Below are positions 10,026 to 19,984 of a DNA stretch of 64,000 nucleotides, one piece after another. Location of the stretch: positions 31,341,126 through 31,405,125 of the forward strand of contig CM053327.1 in the NCBI GenBank assembly GCA_028583605.1, in the 5' to 3' direction. The notes under the pieces are model-generated. The model was not told the DNA's origin. It was given only the letters and a program-made list of their open reading frames with translations, and ran no database searches. Position 1 is the stretch's first letter. The number at the start of each line of letters is the position of its first letter. The position numbers were made by a program, and so were the translations under genes. Source of the stretch: Dastarcus helophoroides (taxonomy: Eukaryota; Arthropoda; Insecta; Coleoptera; Bothrideridae).

Positions 10026-10093
10026 GTCAGATACAAAATATATTTTATGTCAGAGAGAAATGTACGGAATAAAGTGTCTAGTGTAAACGCACC

Positions 10094-11538
10094 GATATGA
10101 AGTAAGTTCATAGTAAATGTAGTGACTGAATTTATGACGCCATCAGAAATATGACGAATTCTATGACTGCGAAATAATAGCACGAGTGTCTTTGATATCA
10201 CTGTACATTCGTGACGCAGAGACAAACTTACAGCGGATCAGATGTAGAGAAATGTTGGTAAGTTAAGAAACATATGACTTTCGTCGTATATTTTTTCTGC
10301 GAACGTATTCTCGACGACCAACTTTTGTTTTTTAGCGTAAAACTCGAAGGCATAAAACGCACGAACTTTTGGAAACACTATAAAATGTGAGGGGTTCGTC
10401 TAGGCGAACAAACTACTTATTTATTTAACGTCCACCGCAACGAAAGCGCAAACAATTATTTAAAAGGTCGTTTCAAGCAGAAATAGGAAAATTTCGTCAT
10501 TTACTACATAACTCTAGGAACTTGAACCTGTAATATTATCTTGAAGGAATAGTGAGGAAAACATTAGCACAGTCTGTGCTCTTACGGTTATGGCGTCTGA
10601 GTTTCGCTTGTTATTTGCTTCGTAAATTTCCAAAATGATATGCTCCTATTTCATAATACTGCAGCTCTCATTTAATATCCTCTTTGTTCGTGTATTACTA
10701 TACACGTTGTATTAAAGTGGTAAAAGCCTTTCAAATTCAATGTACGGCACTTTAATAAGCTTTTTATTATTTTGTGCCGGCGTAGTTTAATAAATAGTAG
10801 ACGAAGACCCAGGTGTGTATATTAGTTGTAGCTCAAGATGCACCTACCCCTAATAGCAACTGTGAAATGAAAGTAATAAAAACAAGTATCGATCTACATT
10901 TATGGTGTTATTATTAAAGCAGTTTCTTTCTCAATAATAATTCCTAATTTAGTTGCACACCATGGCGACATGTGCCAAAGTTGGTAATTGCCTAAGAACA
11001 GTCGACACTGCTGATGTTCAATAATGTGACATGGTTGAAGTGAGGAAAACACTTGAGCGATACGATGCACCGAAGAAGCGACGGCTGCAGTCGACAACTT
11101 ACTCTTTTCAATGCTTAAATATGTCATTCAATTGTGGCCGCTTTCTAATTAAATAATTAGACTAAGTATAGAAGATTTATATGAAAAATCCCAAGCTATT
11201 TTCAAACAGCTATAACTCGAAGAAAAATTATCCTAATGAACAAAATAAAAAACGAAAATTAAACTTCCAGATTTTGAGTTTTGAGATCTTGAGCTCAAAA
11301 TTTTTACCTTTTTTTTTTGCTAACAATTTTAAGCTCAACTTCCCAAAACTTAAAACCTGGTAGTTTAATTTTCTTTTTTATTTTGACAAGACAAAAGAAA
11401 ACCATTGGTCAAACATTCTTCTGAATTTTTGGTTACTTTTAAAAGGTCCATGGACTTCAATAATTTTTTGCTAATGTTCTCAATATAAAGTTCTAGATGA
11501 TTGAATCCTTTCAACTTTGACTGATCTTTTAGCCCTAT
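10094..11538. other. AT-rich DNA, nothing recognised
   Basis: Short frames at 10022-10225, 10900-11127 and 11181-11363 have no domain or compositional support. No RNA gene or terminal repeat was found. Confidence 0.45.
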
Positions 11539-12027
11539 TAGAGGTGCACAATGCAAGATTTCTTGTCTTGCTCTTTTAACTTGTTTTATTTCTTGTTTTG
11601 CCAATTTCTCGCTGGTTTGATTCTTGTCTTGCTAGCAAGATACTTGCTTTTTCTTGTTCTTGCTGGTTTGTTTGTTTTGCGCATGAGCAATTCAAAAAGT
11701 ACATCATGTATAAAAGATGTAAAGACACAAGAAAACGATAAATTGGAAATATAGTCTCAAAACCAAAACCCACCCAAAATTTATAAGATAATTGAAATTT
11801 TTAAATGAACATCGATATTTGGGGAAAAAAATAAAATTAAAAAAGTAATCTAATCTGACTTCAAATTAAAATTTAGACTAAGAACTTCGAGAAAAAGTTG
11901 ATAGCTACAGAAAACAATTCTTACTTTTCAAAAATAAACAATTTCCTTTATTTAAATAATAATTTAAATATCCTTCAAACTGGACTTGGAAGCTAAAATA
12001 AAACAATGTTGTGTAATTTATTTTTTT

Positions 12028-12170
12028 TTGGTGGAGAGGATTGGTCCTTGGTTATCTTCAAAAATTGAAATAAAAATCTTGTCCCCTGAAACCAAGAAAT
12101 ATTAAAAAACACAACAAATGATGCTCTAACGCGCTTCGACAGCAAAGCTATCATATTTAGAGAGATACTT
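12028..12170. mobile_element. Family A foldback repeat, left arm only
   Basis: It begins TTGGTGGAGAGGATTGGTCC and passes through CTTGTCCCCTGAAACCAAGA and GCTCTAACGCGCTTCGACAG, ending at AGAGAGATACTT, the point where complete copies reverse into the right arm. Confidence 0.75.
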
Positions 12171-12230
12171 CTACTTTAATTCAATATGAGCTAATAAGGA
12201 TCTCAAAATGAAAAAAAAAACACTTCAAAA

Positions 12231-12731
12231 ATTTCTTCTTTTCTCAACTCTTCTTCTCCAATTTCTTCTTTTCTCAACTCTTCTTCTCCAATTTCTTCTT
12301 TTCTCAACTCTTCTTCTCCAATTTCTTCTTTTCTCAACTCTTCTTCTCCAATTTCTTCTTTTCTCAACTCTTCTTCTCCAATTTCTTCTTTTCTCAACTC
12401 TTCTTCTCCAATTTCTTCTTTTCTCAACTCTTCTTCTCCAATTTCTTCTTTTCTCAACTCTTCTTCTCCAATTTCTTCTTTTCTCAACTCTTCTTCTCCA
12501 ATTTCTTCTTTTCTCAACTCTTCTTCTCCAATTTCTTCTTTTCTCAACTCTTCTTCTCCAATTTCTTCTTTTCTCAACTCTTCTTCTCCAATTTCTTCTT
12601 TTCTCAACTCTTCTTCTCCAATTTCTTCTTTTCTCAACTCTTCTTCTCCAATTTCTTCTTTTCTCAACTCTTCTTCTCCAATTTCTTCTTTTCTCAACTC
12701 TTCTTCTCCAATTTCTTCTTTTCTCAACTCT
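12231..12731. repeat. Near-perfect 30-bp minisatellite, ~16.7 copies
   Basis: The unit is ATTTCTTCTTTTCTCAACTC plus TTCTTCTCCA. Copies look identical across 500 bp and are in register with the coordinate lines. Since 30 is divisible by three, all six frames stay open and give long artefactual frames ([10 protein letters not shown] on the minus strand). These are not genes. The homogeneity indicates very recent expansion or ongoing homogenisation. Confidence 0.97.
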
Positions 12732-13115
12732 TGTAACTTTCAATTTCAATAATAAGTCGAGTTCAATGGGGAAAAATTTTCCGATTAAGGTCAAAATGTT
12801 TGGAAAGAAATCGAGTCAAAGGCAAAACTTTTGTGGTTAACATTCTAATTTGGGAAAAAAATCGTAATATCGAAATGAAAATTGAAACTTGGAGAATAAA
12901 ATTAAAAATCTGGGGAAACATTAGAAATTTCTGGGAAAAAAAATCTAAATTTAGGAAAATATCAACTTTATTCTGAAATTTCAGATATTTAAAGAGTTTC
13001 TCTTTAAGAAAAAACTTAGCATTGAACTCTTTTATTTAATTTTGATGTTTTTTGGAATTTCAATTTTTTTCTAAATTTTAATTTGGGGGGTGTGCTAGAA
13101 TTTATTAGCTTAAGA

Positions 13116-13523
13116 ATTTATTGTCTTGTCTTCTCTTTACTTCTCTTTACTTCTCTTTACTTCTCTTTACTTCTCTTTTCTTCTCTTCTCCTCTCTTCCC
13201 TTCTCTTCCCTTCTCTTCTCTCCTCTCCTCTCCTCTCTCTCATCCTCTCCTCTCCTCTCCTCTCCTCTCCTCTCCTCTCCTCTCCTCTCCTCTCCTCTCC
13301 TCTCCTCTCCTCTCCTCCTCCCTCTCCTCTCCTCTCTCTCTCTCCTCTCCTCTCCTCTCCTCTCCTGCTCCTCTCCTCTCCTCACTCTCCTCCCCTCTCC
13401 TCTCTTCCTTCCTTTCTCTCTCCTCTCTCCTCCTCTCTTCTCTTCTCTTCTCTTCTCTTCCTTTCTTTCTCCTCTTCCCATCTCTTCTCTTCCCATCCCT
13501 TCTTTTCCCATCTTGTCTCTTTC
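13116..13523. repeat. Pyrimidine pentamer/decamer array
   Basis: It starts as (TTACTTCTCT)n, becomes TTCCCTTCTC, then (TCCTC)n with interruptions. One strand is almost entirely C and T. Such mirror-symmetric polypyrimidine tracts can form triplex (H-) DNA; this is a general property, not shown here. Open frames through it are artefacts. Confidence 0.95.
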
Positions 13524-13643
13524 ATTTCTTCTTTTCTCAACTCTTCTTCTCCAATTTCTTCTTTTCTCAACTCTTCTTCTCCAATTTCTTCTTTCTCAAC
13601 TCTTCTTCTCCAATTTCTTCTTTTCTCAACTCTTCTTCTCCAA
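13524..13643. repeat. Second block of the 30-bp minisatellite, ~4 copies
   Basis: It has the same ATTTCTTCTTTTCTCAACTC unit as the 12.2-kb array. One copy is 29 bp (CTTTCTCAAC in place of CTTTTCTCAAC). It is embedded between pentamer arrays, so the 30-mer and the pentamers probably arose from each other. Confidence 0.93.
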
Positions 13644-13649
13644 TTTCTT

Positions 13650-14085
13650 CTTTTCCCATCTCTTTTCTTCCTACCTCTTCTCTTCTTTTCTCATCTCTTC
13701 CATCTCTTCTCTTCCCATTTTTCTTATTCCAACTCTTCTCTTTCTGTCTCTTCCCTTCTCTTTTCTTCTCTTCCCTTCTCTCCTCTCCTCTCCTCTCCTC
13801 TCCTCTCCTCTCCTATCCTCTCCATTCCTCTCCTCTCCTCTCCTCTCCTCTCCTCTCCTCTCCTCTCCTCTCCTCTCCTCTCCTCTCCTCTCCTCTCCTC
13901 TCCTCTCCTCTCCTCTCCTCTCCTCTCCTCTCCTCTCCTGTCCTCTCCTCTCCTCTCCTGTCCTGTCCTCTCCTCTCCTCTCCTCTCCTCTCCTCTCCTC
14001 TCCTCTCCTCTCCACTCTTCTCCTCTCGTCACGTCTCGTCTCGTCTCGTCTCGTCGCGTTTCGTCGCGTCTCGTCTTCTCTTGTT
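13650..14085. repeat. Pyrimidine (TCCTC)n array ending in (GTCTC)n
   Basis: A long (TCCTC)n run at about 13775-14015 contains scattered TCCTG variants. It grades into TCTCG/GTCTC units at about 14025-14070. The abrupt change of unit suggests separate local expansions. Confidence 0.95.
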
Positions 14086-14174
14086 TTTGCTCACAAATTT
14101 GTCTTATTCTTGCAACAAGAACAAAACAAGAACACAAAAAAGCAAGCCAAGAACAAAAAATTCGTGAAACACTA

Positions 14175-17100
14175 GGCTATTTTTCCCTGAATTATCGTTC
14201 CTCAAATAGGGAATTTTTTTTAGTAATCAATAACTCGGGAATTGGTGATCGCACAGAAATGTGGATACTATTTTGGAAATTATAAAGCATTCTCAACAAT
14301 TGCTAACTGTTGGTTTTTTATATATTAAAAAAAAAATGGTGCGAAACAGATTGACAAAAATATACAAAATTTGGCAATTAGTTACGTTCTCCTATCATTT
14401 AGAGTAGAACTAAGTAGAGTAAAACGTAAACGTATGTAGCTGAATAAAAACTGTTAAAAATGCTCACATAAACTAGCAGAACAAAATATAAATTTCGATG
14501 AATTCGAAATGGGACCTTTTAACACTTAACGCAGTTACAAAAGGGTGTAATTTTTGAAAAGCGATTTAATGGAAAAATCTAATTTCAATTAAGCTGGCTT
14601 TAGCATTTAATTCGTAGAGCACACACTAGCAGAGAATTTTCAATTTACAGTTGTGGTTAACGGTTCGCCTATTGCTAAATTAGCACATTTCAGTAAACTG
14701 AAAAGACTTGGGCCTTATCGATTGTCGATTAACTAGCACGTAAAAGCCATGCCGTATATTCCTCTTGTTTTTCCGTTAAAATAGAAGTTTCTCTTTTGCT
14801 TTTGTTGGGTATTTAACCTTTTAAGAGTATTTGGTTTTGGACAAATTACTGTGTAATGTCCAACTTATTGTGTTTATTTATATTGTTAATATTTTATGTA
14901 TTTCACATTGTAAAACTAGTCAACGACTTCCTTTCACTTTTTCATCCATAAGTTGCCCATACATATTAGGCAAGGGGTCAGTGACTCGAATTTATTTATA
15001 GTTGCCTATTAGGCAATGAGAAATTAGAATAACTTTGTTTATTATTCTAGCGTACATAGTGCATACCTAGATCGTTAAATAAACAGGTGAATAAATTTGT
15101 CTAAAATGTATAACTGGAAAGAGGTTGCCTCATCGATGCAACATTTGTTTAGAATACATATAAGGACAAAAATAATCATTCAACCGGTTACATTGATTTC
15201 TAATGGAAAACCAAACCAATCTTTCGTTGCCAGTAGTAGTAGTAGCTACTCGGATCAGCTTTGATGTGTCATAACTCAAAATGCAGTTTCAAAACATGAC
15301 TATATTTGTGCCCACAAATAACCAGCGTTTGCATGGGAATATGAAGACAGAGAAAATCAAAAATATACTTTTAAAAGTAGAGGCCTATAAATCAATAAAT
15401 TAACCAACAGGGCCCTGACAACAAATGGTTTACGGCTTCATAGATCAATATCAGCGAGCGCTCAGGAGGTGCAATGGCAGACGGCACAAAATAAGTAACA
15501 GCCAGAAGGTTAACCCTTACCTTATCTCTTTGCGGTCGATAACGACAGCCTGTAACCTCGAATTGTTATAAACAGCTTTTTTACATAGGCGTACCGCACA
15601 TTATTTCAATTATTGTGTTTTGACAATATTTGAGTAATTGTAGGAATTACTTACAAGAATGAAATCCTACACTAACATTGTTAGAACGAAATATGATTTC
15701 AATTCTAAAGAAAATGGTCCAAGAGTTAGATATGTAACCGGACACGATTTTTTAAATTCTCGGGCCTTGCCATCTCTACTGCACTGGCACTTTCAACATA
15801 GATTTTCAACATAGACTGGCTCCAAGGTCACGGGACTCAAACGGGCACGCGATGAGAGTTACCCTTCTGGTTATTATTTATTTTGTGGCGGACGGGCCAA
15901 AGCGACATTTTGCTAGCAAAAAATGAAATTTCAAAATAAGATGTTGAAATTGTGGACGTTTTTTCTAGAAACTTCAACCCTTATCTCGAATTATCGACTC
16001 TTAAACTTAACATTTCCTGATTTTTCTTTATTCTAAGAACTTTTGTGGTGTTATTTTCCACTTGGATTCGAAACTTTAAATCAAAAAACGAAATATCGAT
16101 AATTCAAGTTAACAAGTTGAGAAAAAAATAGAAATTTCCCAAACTTTGTCATATTAAAACAAAAATTGAATTGATTGAACATTTTTCATTATTTTCAATT
16201 AAAATTTTCGAGCTGCACTGGCATGACTTTTTTGATGAGACACACCAATTTGTTTCTTGCACGTTCTTGTAATAATCCTTTCTTGCAATTTTTGGCACCA
16301 AGGGGGTGTTAACTGGTGTTCTCGTCTCGTGGCTTTTCGCTATTCTCAATCCTTGAATAATTTGTTTGCATCTTTAGCGAGGCGACACAGTTTTCCCGGC
16401 AGACTTTTGGTCATAAAATTAAGCACCGAGTCGTAAAGCATACACCGAAGTCCGTAAATTTCAAGAAATGACTTTTGCGGCTTAAAGGTCATTTCATTAA
16501 GAACTGCAAATAACACATAAAAATGTTTCGTCACGTTGCCCATGAAGTCGTTGCAGGATGTTGTCTATGTTAAAATGCAAATTAAAATGATTACGTCCGC
16601 CTTTAATTACATCTCCTCGAGATGTTAATTTTGTTATGCTTTAAGCCCAATGTGTCTCAAATTGCCGGCTTTACGCCAGAAACGGTCCAGCCCTTTTAAA
16701 GGTACTGATATTAAATCCCATTTGTAGTCGAAAATGAGTTTTTCTTGCCTCTTTCCTGTGGATATGCAGGTTGTCTCAGTCATAATGTCCTTAATTTTAA
16801 CCACGTATATTCGGAAGCATTAGTAGGCAGAAAATCGGAGATCTTTTCAAAGAAAGATGGATCAACCCATATATTTTCCCTAACAAGGCGCTACTGATTC
16901 AATCGTTTACAGCTTGATAGGTCAACATATATCATATTCATAACTCATAAACGATTTTAGCTGTAAATACAGCAATATATACTAAAAATTACACCATTTT
17001 TGAACAACTTTTAGATTGGACCAAGCTTTTCAGCATCGTCAGTGGATTATATCAATAGTTTTCTACGACTTTCTTAACTAGAAAGCTTCAATTTAAGAAC

Positions 17101-17910
17101 TAAATTAAGAACACATTGAAAAGATGTAGACATCTCTAATTTTAAATTCGAAGTTTCGAAAAAAGTCGACATTAGCGTCGACTAAGTCAACTAAAGTCGA
17201 AAATTGAACTTTTTATTTTATAAATGTAGCAAGTTTACTTCCTTGGGCAAAAATTTTCTTTTTGTGACTTACAGGTATTTTCTCAGTATACAAGCGCGTA
17301 GTTCTCATTTGCATTTTCGTATTCCGTACTTCATTTACCTAAAAGTTTTCTTAGCGTGATTGTTCTCTTATAAACACTCCAATGCGTTTCCGATTCAGTT
17401 TCACCAAAGCCCGAATTATGCTGATTTCTATCATGTTATCTGGTTGCCATAAAGATTAAAAGTGTTAAAATTTACATAAAAGCAAGTCATCTTGTGTCTT
17501 TACGCTTCAGTATTTAACTAAGATTATGCAAATCAACATTTGCTTAGTTGAATGCACTCCCTCTTATTTAAATATTTCAGATTTCCATTCGTTCGGTTCC
17601 TCGCTGTAACATCTTGAGGCAGACCGACTTTTCCGGAAGTATTTATCCGAATTTAATACATCGAGTTTAAGTTATTAAAAATCAATAAATTCTACTGATT
17701 AGATGCTATTAGGGCAACAAGTAATGGGTCTTAAGTTGAAAATATCTGCAACTACCATGCCTCGGTGATAACGCCAAGGCAGGCCGGTCTATGGTTGTTG
17801 GTTATAACTCGTTCGACTGTTTCATTATATAATATATCATTGACATTGTGAAGTTTAACGCACCTAAACGCATTCACGCCGAGGGCGCTTGTATTTAATT
17901 GATGTTTCTA
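14175..17910. other. AT-rich DNA, no gene recognised
   Basis: This is a long stretch without satellite, repeats I can identify, or coding sequence with recognisable domains. A TAG trinucleotide run lies near 15228-15245. The minus-strand sequence at 17012-17050 resembles a damaged family D hammerhead (see rejected items). Confidence 0.45.
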
Positions 17911-17914
17911 TACT

Positions 17915-18068
17915 AAAATTGAAATGCAAATCTTGTCCCCTGAAACCAAGAAAGATTAAAAAACACAACAAAGGTTGCTCTAACGCGTTTCGATAGCCAA
18001 GCTATTGTATTTTAATTTTTGGAGATAACAGTCTCTGGAGATAAACAAGGACCACACCTTTCTACCAA
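17915..18068. mobile_element. Family A foldback repeat, short internally deleted copy
   Basis: The left arm AAAATTGAAATGCAAATC through CTAACGCGTTTCGATAGCC and AAGCTATT joins directly to a right-arm end (TTTTAATTTTTGGAGATAAC, then ACCTTTCTACCAAAA). The centre and most of the right arm are missing. Confidence 0.75.
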
Positions 18069-18123
18069 AAAAAAAACAAAAATACTGACCTTTATGGCTT
18101 TAGTTACATGATTGCAAAAGATT

Positions 18124-18190
18124 GCAATCGAAAACATTTTGATTGACACTTATTATTTAAATGAGTGTCAATCAAAATGTTTTGGATTGC
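18124..18190. repeat. Inverted repeat, ~27-bp arms
   Basis: GCAATCGAAAACATTTTGAT followed by TGACACT (18124-18150) pairs with its complement (AGTGTCAATCAAAATGTTTT then GGATTGC, 18163-18190) around a 12-bp AT-rich loop. There is one mismatch. It could be a tiny palindromic MITE; no target duplication is clear. Confidence 0.7.
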
Positions 18191-19980
18191 CATCTTTGGC
18201 GAAAAATCGCGACTAGATAAAAAATTCTTCATAAGATAAAAAATGAAACCATCAAATATTTATTTACTGTATATATCCAAGGCAGACGTGAAAAATTCGC
18301 AGAATCATTATAGATTCAATGCGAAGACATTTACAAAATATATGTAGTAGCAATGCACAATAGAGAGCACGAGCAAGGGACTCTCAACAGGAAATGTTTT
18401 TGCAACATAGGCGGCCTTTATAACTGAGCAACAAGATATACACCTCTGAAAATATCTATTTGGATGTAATGCGAGCGTAGAGTAGTTTTCAATTTACGCC
18501 GTCTGGCACTTGGCATCGGAAGTCGGCTTGTCGTGTGCCGTCTGTCTAGCCGCAGACTCTGGAGAGACGGCATGCAACTTGCTCATTATTATATAACACA
18601 GTATCATACACCTATTCAGAATTTATCGAGTTAGGTGCTAAAGTGAATTATGAGTTTGAACAAAAGGTAGCAGCTCCAGGCTTGCAAATTAGCAAAATGG
18701 AGTTTTGTTGTTGTACGTTGTTCCTCGTTGGAAGACTAACATGAGTTGAAGTGACATGACAACCAGAACTCGATCAGTAAACATCTCAACTACTAGAAGA
18801 AATGCACAGAACATGTTTGACAAGAATTACATTCAGTAAATAATTAATTGGTTCTTGTAAACCATGACCCACAGTCGTGATAATACCAGACAAAAGTATT
18901 TCTAGACGTAGGAAGTCTCAAGATAAAGCTGAAGCACAGTAGATTTAAAAGACGTTTAGATTTGGAAAAGACTCAGCACAGAACTGGTGGGGATTTCGGG
19001 AACGTTGAAATGGACCAACTTGGTCCTAGGCCAATTTAGCCGCCACTTTATCAAGTTGAAGCTGATAGAGATTAATTTTGCAAGAAGTGAACAAATTGGA
19101 AATTAGCAGAGCTCTCGAAACGCGTTAGGAGCCAGAAAATAACAAAAACATGACCGTTATCATCACGGATGAGTGTATACTAAATACGTGCCCCTAGTTT
19201 AAATATCTCGATCCGTGGCGTGCGTCCTTAAATATCCTTAACCATGTCGTATCCGACAATCGATACTATCGTATCAATTGGTAAAAAGAACAGCAGTTTT
19301 AGAACACTTTAACTAGGAAAGTTTTTTATTTGTTCTTATATTAAAATTTTTAAAATTTGATACCTAGATCGCCCTTAACAGGACTAATTTTCTCGCGGTT
19401 TCCAATCTTGTTATTGTTTAATCACAATATGGAACTATATATAATTTCAATTACATTATAAACATTGCGAAGGATAACTCCTAATCTACAACGCGACTAT
19501 TATTTAAAATAAAAATGTCTTTCATTGTTTATGGTAGAGAAACACATGATACCATTCATAAGCGACTGAGTTTGTTGACCTTAACTGTTATCATATCAGA
19601 AAACTATTATAGTGCTGAATCGGAACGAACGCTAATACATCAAGCTTTTTCTCCCTGACATGAAATTTTACTCATTAATGCTTAAATATAATAACAATAT
19701 TAAATAAAGGAGATATTTTATCACTTGAATCCTTTCAGTCTTTTACATTTAAACAAAAACAACCTTAGTTACTAATGAATGTTGCTAAAGTGAGCCCTTT
19801 CCTGTTACTTTAATATTTTGATGCCTAGAACCTACTGATATTCTGGCAATATTGTGGGGAATTTTATAAACATTTAGACGTGTTTCTCCTGCACATAGCA
19901 TTATACTTTTTTTATGTAAATAAATTCAAAGCTTGACAATGACGACACAACGATATCGTCATTAAACGACGAGGACTCAT
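18191..19980. other. AT-rich DNA with a small GC-richer patch, no gene recognised
   Basis: A GC-richer segment at about 18500-18580 contains GTGCCGTCTG and AGACGGCATGC, which could pair. There is no recognisable gene, RNA or mobile element otherwise. Confidence 0.4.
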
Positions 19981-19984
19981 GTAT

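Larger units (their letters stand above)
9543..10093. mobile_element. MITE with GGTGCGTTTA inverted termini
   Basis: The left end GGTGCGTTTAGATTAGGCAC continues into ACTTTATTCCGTACATTT. The right end ending at 10093 is its near-perfect complement (GTGTCTAGTGTAAACGCACC). Terminal similarity extends about 45 bp to a shared CTCTC-ATA region. No transposase is present and no target duplication is evident, so the superfamily is undetermined. Family A is inserted in its left half. Confidence 0.7.
11539..14174. mobile_element. hAT-like element with CTTGT-rich ends, array-filled
   Basis: The left end TAGAGGTGCACAATGCAAGA and right end ...TTCGTGAAACACTA match the ends of a small element at 62011-62311 that has a good 8-bp duplication. 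Both elements share (T)CTTGTCTTGCTC-like sequence inside the left end and AACAAGAACA-like sequence inside the right. Here the interior has been invaded or replaced by family A, a 30-bp array and pyrimidine arrays. The flanking 8-mers (AGCCCTAT and GGCTATTT) match poorly, so the boundaries rest on homology with the 62-kb copy. Confidence 0.5.

Noticed and set aside
12231..12731. CRISPR-like regular repeats
   Set aside because: Units are contiguous with no unique spacers, and the setting is eukaryotic.
12203..12840. Long open frames on both strands through the 30-bp array
   Set aside because: The unit length is a multiple of three and has no stop in these frames, so they are open by construction. 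There is no non-repeat domain.
13083..14285. Frames of 350-400 codons on the plus strand and shorter ones on the minus strand through the pyrimidine arrays
   Set aside because: They are Ser/Leu/Pro or Arg/Glu/Gly repeats dictated by TCTCC-type pentamers. Three overlapping frames are open at once, a hallmark of low complexity.
17012..17050. Family D-like hammerhead on the minus strand
   Set aside because: CUGACGA and GCU...AGC are present, and GGUC follows, but the GAAAC box is missing, so a ribozyme cannot be supported. At most it is a relic.
19111..19130. CTCGAAACGCGTTAGGAGC as a family A copy
   Set aside because: Only about 15 bp match and there are no arms. This could be chance.
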